Positions 1 to 5,644 of a stretch of DNA of 5,678 nt are shown piece by piece. Every line of letters begins with the position of its first letter. Position 1 is the first letter of the stretch. Origin of the DNA: Planctomycetota bacterium. Its GTDB lineage: Bacteria > Planctomycetota > UBA1135 > GCA-002686595. The position numbers and the translations under genes are program-made. Below the pieces are notes generated by a model. The model saw only the letters and a list, made by a program, of their open reading frames with translations, was not told the origin of the DNA and did not search any database. The stretch covers positions 1 through 5,678 of the forward strand of contig JAQBVH010000258.1 in the NCBI GenBank assembly GCA_027623615.1. Direction: 5' to 3'.

Positions 1-104
1 CGTAGGCGGCCCCAACGGGGTCGCTTAGCCCACACCGTCAGGTGTGGCGCCAAACAACACTCACGCCTCAGAAGGAGGCGTAGGCGGCCCCAACGGGGTC
101 GCCT
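1..104. repeat. Two-copy 24-bp direct repeat inside a cluster of hairpins
   Basis: An identical 24-bp sequence occurs at 1-24 and 79-102, a period of 78 bp. Each copy contains GCGGCCCC-AAC-GGGGTCGC, which folds as a stem with a 3-nt loop and one G.U pair. Flanking bases extend it to 10 pairs in both copies (4-13/17-26 with two G.U pairs; 82-91/95-104 with one). Two more perfect 7-bp stems lie between the copies: 30-36/41-47 with loop GTCA, and 63-69/75-81 with loop AGAAG, the latter directly abutting the second repeat hairpin. The first copy touches the window edge, so the array may continue upstream. It could be a repeated extragenic palindrome family, the structured 3' end of an upstream transcript, or part of a non-coding RNA. 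I cannot choose between these. The repeat and stems are directly visible; any role is inference. Confidence 0.7.
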
Positions 105-117
105 GGAGCGTCACGTT

Positions 118-182
118 GATCCCACCCGGGATCGGGGTAGGGTGGAGCGTACTCCCCCGACCCCGATCCTCCGTTTTCGGAG
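118..182 (+). promoter_or_regulatory. Structured leader with competing hairpins before the YjbR-like gene
   Basis: Three stems can be drawn. Hairpin A pairs 118-123 with 128-133 (GATCCC/GGGATC, 4-nt loop). Hairpin B pairs 129-138 with 160-169 (GGATCGGGGT/ACCCCGATCC, 10 perfect pairs) and continues inward through 140-147/152-158 with one bulge. A and B share bases 129-133 and cannot form together. Hairpin C pairs TCCG (170-173) with CGGA (178-181) around TTTT, and its 3' arm contains most of the likely Shine-Dalgarno GGAG (179-182), 7 nt before the ATG at 190. The layout resembles an attenuator or a translation-masking leader, but the T-run is only four bases and sits 4 nt after stem B, so it is a poor intrinsic terminator. 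No promoter was recognised. The complementarity is certain; the regulatory role is inference. Confidence 0.4.
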
Positions 183-189
183 CCCTGCC

Positions 190-777
190 ATGCCCGTACG
201 CCCACCCGGCCGCCTCGGCCAGGTCCAGGACACCCTGACCAAGATCGCGTTGAGCTATCCCCAGTCCCATGAGGATCACCCCTGGGATCACATCGCGATC
301 AAGGTGAAGGGGAAGATGTTCCTGATCCTCGGAGGCACCAAGGAGGTCCTGTCAGTCACGACCAAGCTGCCGCAGAGCGCTCGCGAGGCGTTGCTCCTGC
401 CCTTCACCGAGCCGACGGGCTACGGCATGGGCAAGCACGGTTGGGTGTCCGCCACGTTCAAGCAGGGCGACGAGGCTCCGCTCTCGATCCTCGCCGAGTG
501 GATCGATGAGAGCTTCCGCGCCGTGGCGCCCAAGGGCGTGCTGAAGCTGCTCGACGCCGAGGGTGATGCGCCCGCGGCCAAGCCTGCGGCGCGGAAGGCG
601 AAGAAGAAGGCCGCGAAGAAGAAGGCCGCGAAGAAGAAGGCCGCGAAGAAGCCGGCCGCGAAGAAGCCGGCCGCGAAGAAGCCGGCCGCGAAGAAGCCGG
701 CCGCGAAGAAGCCGGCCGCGAAGAATAAGGCGACCAAGAAGGCCCCCGCCCGCAAGAAGGCGACCAAGCAGCGCTGA
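190..777 (+). CDS. MmcQ/YjbR-family protein with histone H1-like lysine-rich tail
   Basis: The product has 195 residues. Residues 1 to about 122 match the MmcQ/YjbR (DUF419) fold, a small double-wing domain proposed to bind DNA. Family-like features are HPWDHIAIKVKGKMFLIL (30-47), the SVTTKLP strand (55-61) and the YGMGKHGWVSATF block (78-90). Family members usually stop near 110-130 residues. Here residues 127-195 form an added tail with about 28 lysines and 3 arginines, built on AAKKK and then AAKKP pentads, as in histone H1 and bacterial H1-like proteins. Such a tail should bind DNA or RNA non-specifically, so a cytoplasmic nucleoid-associated role is inferred. The ATG at 190 is chosen because GGAG lies 7 nt upstream and the family domain starts just after it. 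The frame is also open upstream, and a GTG at 142 would add 16 residues lying within the hairpin region. The next gene starts 73 bp downstream and no terminator is obvious between them. The family call is good; the specific role is unknown. Confidence 0.85.
   Translation: MPVRPPGRLGQVQDTLTKIALSYPQSHEDHPWDHIAIKVKGKMFLILGGTKEVLSVTTKLPQSAREALLLPFTEPTGYGMGKHGWVSATFKQGDEAPLSILAEWIDESFRAVAPKGVLKLLDAEGDAPAAKPAARKAKKKAAKKKAAKKKAAKKPAAKKPAAKKPAAKKPAAKKPAAKNKATKKAPARKKATKQR
601..720 (+). repeat. Eight 15-bp tandem repeats encoding AAKKK/AAKKP pentads
   Basis: There are eight consecutive 15-bp units without gaps: three copies of AAGAAGAAGGCCGCG (601-645), then five copies of AAGAAGCCGGCCGCG (646-720). 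Within each block the copies are identical. The two unit types differ only in one codon, AAG (Lys) versus CCG (Pro). The unit is a multiple of three, so copy-number change keeps the reading frame and only lengthens or shortens the basic tail of the YjbR-like protein. Identity at synonymous sites points to recent expansion by slippage or unequal exchange. Degenerate units flank the array on both sides (about 574-600 and 721-774). Confidence 0.95.
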
Positions 778-850
778 TGCAACCCGGGCGGCACCGGAAT
801 CGTGCGCGCCCCTTACGGTCTGGCGCAGCGAGGCGACTAACCTGGGCGGC

Positions 851-1984
851 ATGAGCGCTCTCCTCGCCCCCGTCCTCTGCCTGCTGACCCTCACCGCGAC
901 CTCGGCTCAGGAGGTCGCCCAGGAACCCGCGCTGGATCCGGTGGCCAGGCTCGCCGCCGAGCTCGGCAAGCGCGAGGGGTTGATGGGCGGCGCCATCGCG
1001 TACGTCCAAGGGGACGGCGAGGTCCGGGTCCATCCCTTCGGTGTGGTCGAGCCCGAGGGGCGGGCGATCACCGCCGAGGACCGGTTCTGCGCGGGCAGCG
1101 TGGGCAAGACCTTCTTCGTCGGGCTCGCCCTCCATCATCTCGCCAGCGGCGAGCTCGAGCTCGAGGCCAAGGTCAGTCGCTACCTCGACGAGGAGACGCT
1201 CGCCGACGTGCCGAACGGGGCGGACCTGACGATCCACCAGCTCCTGCGCCATCAGACCGGCCTGCCGCGCTACATCGAGGACCCGCGCTTCTGGACCGAC
1301 CTCAACGCCGAGCCCGAGGCGAGCTGGGCGCCGGGCTCGCAGCTGAAGTACGTGCGCGGCAAGCAGCCCGTGCATCCCGCTGGTGAGGGCTGGTCCTACT
1401 CGGACACGAACTACGTGCTGCTGGCCATGGTCCTCGAGCAGCTGGAGGGGCGCTCCGCCTACGAGGCGATCGCCGAGCGCGTGCTGAAGCCCCACGGGCT
1501 GACCCAGACCCTGGGGCAGACGCAGCGCAAGCTGCCCGGGCTCGTCCAGGGGCACACCGCGCTGTTTCAATCCATGGGGCTCCCGGCGCGCTCGCTCGGT
1601 GAGGACGGACTCTTCAGCGTGAACCCCTCCTTCGAGTACGGCGGCGGCGGCTACGTCTCGAGCCCCGCGGACCTCGCTCGCTGGGCGCGCATCCTCTGGA
1701 GCGGCGCTGCGATCGAGGGCGAGTACCTCGCGGTCGTGCTCGACGCCGTCGACGCGCCGATGCTGCGCGGCCGCTACGGCCTCGGCGTCATCCTGCGCGA
1801 TACGCCCGCCGGCAAGGTGCGCGCGCACGACGGCATCTTCGTCGGCTACCTCAGCGCGATGGGCTACTTCCCCGAGCGTGACCTCGCCGTCGCGATCCAG
1901 ATCAACCAGGACAACGGCCGCCCCGTGGGCAAACCCCTGCACGCGATCCTGGCCGACGTCGCCCTCGCCCTCGAGGACAAGTGA
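851..1984 (+). CDS. Exported serine hydrolase, beta-lactamase/class C PBP fold
   Basis: The product has 377 residues. Residues 1-19 form a hydrophobic signal peptide (MSALLAPVLCLLTLTATSA, cleavage before Gln20), though without a basic residue at the start. The mature part has the serine-hydrolase motifs in order: SxxK as S83-V-G-K86 (nucleophile and general base), LLRHQTGLPRY (131-141), the YxN-equivalent Y183-S-D185 in YSDTNY, YGGGGYVSSPADLARW, and HDG (326-328) replacing the KTG triad of true beta-lactamases. This pattern is typical of the broad beta-lactamase-related family of esterases, D-aminopeptidases and penicillin-binding-like proteins, so a hydrolase acting on a peptide, ester or amide outside the cytoplasm is expected and antibiotic resistance is not implied. 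The substrate cannot be told. The ATG at 851 is set by the signal peptide; no clear ribosome binding site precedes it. The frame is open further upstream, but there it runs over the YjbR repeats and encodes Arg/Pro-rich sequence, so that extension is rejected. A strong hairpin follows the stop codon. Confidence 0.88.
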   Translation: MSALLAPVLCLLTLTATSAQEVAQEPALDPVARLAAELGKREGLMGGAIAYVQGDGEVRVHPFGVVEPEGRAITAEDRFCAGSVGKTFFVGLALHHLASGELELEAKVSRYLDEETLADVPNGADLTIHQLLRHQTGLPRYIEDPRFWTDLNAEPEASWAPGSQLKYVRGKQPVHPAGEGWSYSDTNYVLLAMVLEQLEGRSAYEAIAERVLKPHGLTQTLGQTQRKLPGLVQGHTALFQSMGLPARSLGEDGLFSVNPSFEYGGGGYVSSPADLARWARILWSGAAIEGEYLAVVLDAVDAPMLRGRYGLGVILRDTPAGKVRAHDGIFVGYLSAMGYFPERDLAVAIQINQDNGRPVGKPLHAILADVALALEDK

Positions 1985-1991
1985 ACGAGGT

Positions 1992-2023
1992 GGGGCCGCG
2001 GGTCCTCCAAAGACCGCGGCCCC
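1992..2023. terminator. GC-rich hairpin between convergent genes, possible bidirectional terminator
   Basis: GGGGCCGCGG (1992-2001) pairs perfectly with CCGCGGCCCC (2014-2023). After a one-base bulge (G2002) there are two further pairs (TC with GA), closing a 7-nt loop. The stem starts 8 nt after the stop of the serine hydrolase and lies 62 nt beyond the stop of the convergent minus-strand gene, which suits a shared terminator. Neither side carries a T-run, so it is not a canonical intrinsic terminator. It may act as a pause site, a 3'-end stabiliser or a transcription barrier. Confidence 0.6.
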
Positions 2024-2085
2024 TTGGAGCAAGGAACGACCTGCCCCAACGACCGGCTGCGAGCCACCGGCCGTGATTGCGTCAC

Positions 2086-3372
2086 CTAGAACTGCACGAC
2101 GATGGCGTCCGAGAAGCGGCTCGAGCCCGCGATGCGTGTCCAGGTCTGGAAGTGCCACCTGTCACCGAACAGGAGCGCGCCGCCGGGTGGGTTCGGGAGC
2201 TGGCCCGAACCAGCGCCGGTGCTTCCGTTGATGAGGTCGGTCGAGTACGTGCCACCGATCACCGGGCCGACGTCCGCCACGTAGCGACCGATGCCGGGGG
2301 ACGACCCGACCAGGCACATGTCCCCGAGGGCCCCCGGGGGATCCGTGAGGACGCCCATGCCGTTGCCGATCAGGTGGTAGGCGAACTGCCCGCCCGACAG
2401 GTTCGTCGTGGTCAGCACCGGCAGCTGGGGCAGCACGTTCGTGTTGATCGACAGGCTGCCGAGCTGGTTCGGCCCCGTGTCGCAGTAGGTGGTGTACGGA
2501 GCACTGCTGCACGTCTGGGTGCAGTCGGTCAGGAGCAGCATCTCGAACTGGGCGAAGAGCCCGTGCATCCCACCGCCGCAGCCGTTCGGGTTCGAGTAGC
2601 CACCAAAGTAGTAACAGCCTGGCGGGCCCGCTCCTGTGTCCACGGTGACCTGGTCCAGGGCGCCGTTCGCGGTTGCGCCCGCCGGGCAGTTGAGGGTCGG
2701 CAGGTAGCAAGTGCCCTCTCCTTCCGGAGACCAGGTCGGATCTGCGCCGGCGATGACTGGGCCGGTGTACGCGCCGTCGGGCGTCGTGAACCGAAAGCCC
2801 CAGCCGAAGTGGTCGAGGTTCGTGGCCGGGCCCTGGTATCCCGGGTTGCATGGCCCGCCGTCCGCCTCCAAGCAGAACGCGTTCCCGCCGCTCAGGTCGA
2901 CCGTGACCGTCCAGCAAGCGCTGCTCGCAGGCAGCGACGGGAGGGCGACGGTGGAGACCAGGTTGCTACAGGCGTTGGCCGTGCAGGACTGGAAGCTGTC
3001 GTAGAAGGTGAACTCGAAGTCCACGAAGCTGGACATGGAGCAGTAGGAGAACTGGAACCCGTCGATCTCATAGGCGTCCTGGGGGCCGCCAAAGGTCGGG
3101 TTGGTCGTGCCAGGCAGGATGCCCTCGTCGATCACCTCGTCACCCTCCCAGCTCCCCACGCCGAAATAGCCCGTGGAAAGCGTCGCGTTGTAGATGACGT
3201 CGGGTCCGAGTTGTGCGGTGGATTGGCTGCGACTCCAGGTCCCGGTCGCGACGTGGTACACACCCGCATCACGCGGCGCGCCGAGCAGGCGCCGAGGTTC
3301 GATGCGGTCCTGCGCCGCCGCGAAGTGGGCGAGGGTGAGAAGGAGAGCGGAGTGGAGAGCGAGCGAGCGCAT
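2086..3372 (-). CDS. Secreted protein with planctomycete-type C-terminal module
   Basis: The product has 428 residues and no enzyme domain that I recognise. A clear signal peptide spans residues 1-20 (Arg2, hydrophobic core, AAA before Gln21). The mature protein is rich in Gly, Thr, Ser, Asn and aromatic residues and has 14 cysteines, which fits disulfide bonds and life outside the cytoplasm. Residues 296-428 begin YCDTGPNQLG, continue through MCLVGSSPGIGRY and end WHFQTWTRIAGSS...FSDAIVVQF. From memory, this matches a C-terminal module found on many secreted or surface proteins of planctomycetes, possibly a sorting or surface-attachment region; its function there is not established as far as I know. 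The start at 3372 is set by the signal peptide, with GGAAG 6 nt upstream (complement of 3379-3383). The frame stays open far upstream, but that part lies antisense to the ThuA-like gene. The gene converges on the serine hydrolase and diverges from the ThuA-like gene. Secretion is confident; the role is unknown. Confidence 0.82.
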   Translation of the reverse strand: MRSLALHSALLLTLAHFAAAQDRIEPRRLLGAPRDAGVYHVATGTWSRSQSTAQLGPDVIYNATLSTGYFGVGSWEGDEVIDEGILPGTTNPTFGGPQDAYEIDGFQFSYCSMSSFVDFEFTFYDSFQSCTANACSNLVSTVALPSLPASSACWTVTVDLSGGNAFCLEADGGPCNPGYQGPATNLDHFGWGFRFTTPDGAYTGPVIAGADPTWSPEGEGTCYLPTLNCPAGATANGALDQVTVDTGAGPPGCYYFGGYSNPNGCGGGMHGLFAQFEMLLLTDCTQTCSSAPYTTYCDTGPNQLGSLSINTNVLPQLPVLTTTNLSGGQFAYHLIGNGMGVLTDPPGALGDMCLVGSSPGIGRYVADVGPVIGGTYSTDLINGSTGAGSGQLPNPPGGALLFGDRWHFQTWTRIAGSSRFSDAIVVQF

Positions 3373-3585
3373 GCTGGTCTTCCGAGGCTTGGGGGGCGCG
3401 GTGGCGCGATCTCCGAGGCGAAGGGGGCTGGATGACTTCAGCCTGGGACCGCGCAGGGGCAGCGTGGCACCCGGAAGGGATTCCGAAGAAATACCGATCC
3501 AGCCCGGGCCCGCACGCGAACGGTGCGCACTCGCGAGGGTGGCCACTAGGATGGGGCGGTCTCCCGAACCCGTGACCCCCAGGCC
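3373..3585. promoter_or_regulatory. Divergent intergenic region with two GTG-N2-CAC palindromes
   Basis: This 213-bp gap separates divergent starts and must hold promoters for both genes unless one reads in from outside. Near the ThuA-like start are two perfect 8-bp palindromes, GTGCGCAC (3523-3530) and GTGGCCAC (3539-3546), both of the form GTG-N2-CAC, with centres 16 bp apart. The first is nested in a further inverted pair (CGCGA 3515-3519, TCGCG 3531-3535). A smaller stem lies at 3426-3431/3438-3443. The most AT-rich patch, about 3480-3500, is the likeliest place for -10 elements, but I cannot assign convincing -35/-10 boxes on either strand. Operator function for the palindromes is inference. 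Confidence 0.4.
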
Positions 3586-4602
3586 ATGACCCTCGCCAGC
3601 CCTCTCCTCGCTCTGCTTGCCCTCGCCTCCCAGGACCCGGTCGCCGCGCCGGCGGATCCGTGGGTGGTCTATCCCGGCGGTGAAGGCCCAGGCGCTGGCA
3701 AGCACATCGTGCTGATCGCGGGGGACGAGGAGTACCGCTCCGAGGAGGCCCTGCCGATGCTGGGCAAGATCCTCTCGGTGCACCACGGCTTCCAGTGCAC
3801 CGTGCTCTTCTCGATCAACCGCGAGACCGGTGAGATCGAGCCGAAAGAGCAGACGTACATCCCGGGCATGCAGGCGCTGAAGACCGCCGACCTGGCGATC
3901 GTCTTCCTGCGCTTCCGCGAGCTGCCCGACGAGGACATGGCGCACTTCGTCGAGTTCGTGGACGCCGGCAAGCCGATCATCGGCCTGCGCACGGCGACCC
4001 ACGCCTTCGACTACAAGCGCAACACGGAGAGCCGGTTCGCCAAGTACCACTGGCGCGCCGGCGAGGACTGGCCCGGCGGCTTCGGCAAGCAGATCCTGGG
4101 CGAGACCTGGGTCGCGCACCACGGCGCCCACGGCAGCGAGGCCACCCGCGGGGTGATCGAGCCCGGCGCCGAGGACCACCCCATCCTGCGCGGCCTCACC
4201 GACGTGTTCGGTCCGACCGACGTCTACCGGGTCAAGCTGCCCCTGCCCGAAGACGCCCAGGTGCTCCTGCGCGGCGCGGTGCTGAACGGCATGACGCCCG
4301 AGGCGACGCCCGTCGACAACCAGAAGAACCAGCCGATGATGCCCGTCGTCTGGACCCGCACGTTGAAGAACGGCGACGCCGAGCAGCGCGTGGTGTGCTC
4401 GACGATCGGTGCCTCCCAGGACTTCTCGAGTGAGGGCCTGCGGCGCGTGATGGTCAACGCTTGCTTCTGGTGCCTTGGAATGGACGACGCCATCCCGGCC
4501 AAGTCCAAGGTGGATCTCGTCGGGGAGTACGCCCCGACTCCCTTCGGGTTCAACAAGGCGACCCAGGGGGTCAGGCCCTCCGACCACGCCCTCAACAGGT
4601 GA
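3586..4602 (+). CDS. Exported ThuA-like domain protein
   Basis: The product has 338 residues. The ThuA-like domain (related to the class I glutamine amidotransferase fold) covers about residues 39-300. It opens with KHIVLIAGDEEYRSEEA (39-55), has the elbow-like G133-LRTATHAF141 without a cysteine nucleophile, the histidine-rich WVAHHGAHG (175-183) and the family-typical HPILRGL (198-204). ThuA was named from rhizobial trehalose use, where it is linked to 3-keto sugar metabolism; many planctomycete homologues are exported and uncharacterised. Residues 1-14 (MTLASPLLALLALA) look like a short signal peptide ending ALA, unusual in having no basic residue. The start is well fixed: the frame has a stop at 3547-3549 and no other start codon before the ATG at 3586. 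Only a weak AGG precedes it. The 3' end overlaps the GntR-type gene by 4 bp, so the two are surely co-transcribed. The family is confident; substrate and reaction are unknown. Confidence 0.88.
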   Translation: MTLASPLLALLALASQDPVAAPADPWVVYPGGEGPGAGKHIVLIAGDEEYRSEEALPMLGKILSVHHGFQCTVLFSINRETGEIEPKEQTYIPGMQALKTADLAIVFLRFRELPDEDMAHFVEFVDAGKPIIGLRTATHAFDYKRNTESRFAKYHWRAGEDWPGGFGKQILGETWVAHHGAHGSEATRGVIEPGAEDHPILRGLTDVFGPTDVYRVKLPLPEDAQVLLRGAVLNGMTPEATPVDNQKNQPMMPVVWTRTLKNGDAEQRVVCSTIGASQDFSSEGLRRVMVNACFWCLGMDDAIPAKSKVDLVGEYAPTPFGFNKATQGVRPSDHALNR

Positions 4603-5465
4603 ACACGCTCAGCGAGCAGATCGCCGAGGACCTGCGCTTGCGGCTGGCGGAGGGGCTGCCCGAGGAAGGGCTGACCCTCTCGAGCCTCGCGGCCGAGTAC
4701 AAGGTCAGCGTGACGCCGGTCCGCCGGGCCGTGGGAGCGCTCGTGGAGGAGGGGCTGCTCGCCCGCGCGGAGAACGGCCGCGTGACCCTGCCCGGGGGCG
4801 GCTCGACCCCGCGCCGCATGGCGCGCGCCCCCCAGATGCCGGTCACCCCCGACCTCGAGGGCGCGCTCGCCGCCGAGATCCTCGAAGGGAGCCTGCGCGG
4901 GAGCCTGCGCTTCCTACGTGAGGAGACCACGGCTCAACGCTTCGGCGTCAGCCGCACCGTCGTGCGCCAGGTCCTCAGCCGGCTGGCCGGCCGCGGGTTC
5001 CTGCTCTACCTGCCGCGGCGTGGCTGGCAGGTGCGCGTCCTCGACGAGGCGGACATGCTGGCCTACCTCGACGTGCGCGAGGTCATGGAGCTGCGCGCGC
5101 TCGACCTGGCCGCCGGGCGCCTCGAGCGCGAGGTGCTCGAGCGCATGCTGGCCGGCAACGACCCCGCGGCGGGCACGATCGACAACGACCTGCACGGGTA
5201 CCTGATCGAGCGCGCGGACAACCCCTACATCGCCGACTTCTTCGAACGGCACGCGCCCTTCTACCACGCGATCTTCGACGCGGCCGCGCCCGGGGCGCGC
5301 CTCACGCGCGAGATGGCGGTGCAGCACCAGGACATCCTGAGGGCCCTGATCGGCGAGGACTGGGAGGCCGCGCGCCGCGCCCTCGTGGACCACATCCGGG
5401 CGCAGCTCCCGGTCGTGCGGCGCCTGATGGACTCCCTGAACCGGGACGGCAGCGCGCTGGGCTGA
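4599..5465 (+). CDS. GntR-family regulator with two winged-helix domains and an FCD domain
   Basis: The product has 288 residues. The GTG start overlaps the ThuA-like stop (GTGA), implying translational coupling. Residues 4-65 read as a GntR-type winged helix: LSEQIAEDLRLRL, then LSSLAAEYKVSVTPVRRAV as the helix-turn-helix and LVEEGLLARAENGRVTL as the wing. After a Pro/Arg-rich linker (66-83) a second one follows at 85-147: FLREETTAQRFGVSRTVVRQ, then LAGRGFLLYLPRRGWQVRV. Residues 152-276 form an all-helical FCD ligand domain with the usual metal-site pattern D195, H199, H243 and H265. Ordinary FadR/FCD regulators are about 220-250 residues with one winged helix, so the extra domain accounts for the added length. 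FCD proteins generally bind small carboxylates or related metabolites and act as dimeric repressors. Control of its own operon is inferred, with palindromes at 3523-3546 as candidate operators. No closer assignment is possible. Confidence 0.88.
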   Translation: MNTLSEQIAEDLRLRLAEGLPEEGLTLSSLAAEYKVSVTPVRRAVGALVEEGLLARAENGRVTLPGGGSTPRRMARAPQMPVTPDLEGALAAEILEGSLRGSLRFLREETTAQRFGVSRTVVRQVLSRLAGRGFLLYLPRRGWQVRVLDEADMLAYLDVREVMELRALDLAAGRLEREVLERMLAGNDPAAGTIDNDLHGYLIERADNPYIADFFERHAPFYHAIFDAAAPGARLTREMAVQHQDILRALIGEDWEAARRALVDHIRAQLPVVRRLMDSLNRDGSALG

Positions 5466-5644
5466 CGTCGAGAGCGGGCGCTCGCTGGGGGGACGCGCTG
5501 TGTGCCCTGCCCCTCGGTCGTCGAACCCGAGCGGATTCCGGGCCAGGCCGGCGCCCAGACTGCCGACAGTATCCAGGACCCCATCTCCTCGAGACCGCGC
5601 GAGCTCCAGACCGCTGCTCTCAGCCTCTCGCGGTGTTCCCGACC
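5466..5644. other. Intergenic region after the GntR-type gene, no clear feature
   Basis: I see no convincing gene, RNA or terminator here. Weak inverted repeats exist: GAGC/GCTC at 5472-5483, CTCGG/CCGAG at 5513-5517/5527-5531, and ACCGCG/CGCGGT at 5594-5599/5629-5634 with a long loop. None is followed by a T-run. The region probably holds the 3' end of the ThuA/GntR transcript and a promoter for whatever lies downstream. Confidence 0.5.

Noticed and set aside
1..102. Possible CRISPR repeats or integron attC site.
   Set aside because: There are only two copies with a 54-bp gap that itself contains stems, and no attC-type GTTRRRY/RYYYAAC core pair is present.
1..189. The reading frame of the YjbR-like gene is open from the first base, and the 24-bp repeat recurs in frame (78 bp is 26 codons), so an Arg-rich N-terminal extension is possible; a GTG start exists at 142.
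   Set aside because: The encoded sequence is not like the family, the region is built of hairpins, and the ATG at 190 has GGAG at a suitable distance and sits right before the conserved domain.
563..850. Upstream extension of the serine hydrolase frame.
   Set aside because: It lies over the YjbR tail repeats in another frame and encodes only Arg/Pro-rich sequence, and a signal peptide begins exactly at the ATG at 851.
851..1984. Antibiotic-resistance beta-lactamase.
   Set aside because: The third motif is HDG rather than KTG and the second is YSD, the pattern of the wider esterase/peptidase family; nothing links it to drug hydrolysis.
458..2158. Long open frame on the minus strand across the YjbR-like and serine hydrolase genes.
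   Set aside because: It is antisense to two well-supported genes, has no recognisable domain or ribosome site, and open antisense frames are expected in high-GC coding DNA.
2077..3435. Long plus-strand open frame opposite the secreted protein gene.
   Set aside because: Its composition is Arg/Val/Ala-rich low-information sequence with no motif, while the minus strand encodes a signal peptide and a coherent extracellular protein.
3373..4587. Upstream continuation of the minus-strand secreted-protein frame.
   Set aside because: It is antisense to the ThuA-like gene, and a clear signal peptide starts at 3372.
5513..5531. On the minus strand, GGTTCGA near a 5-bp stem looks like a tRNA T-arm.
   Set aside because: The loop is the wrong size and no acceptor, D or anticodon arms fit around it.
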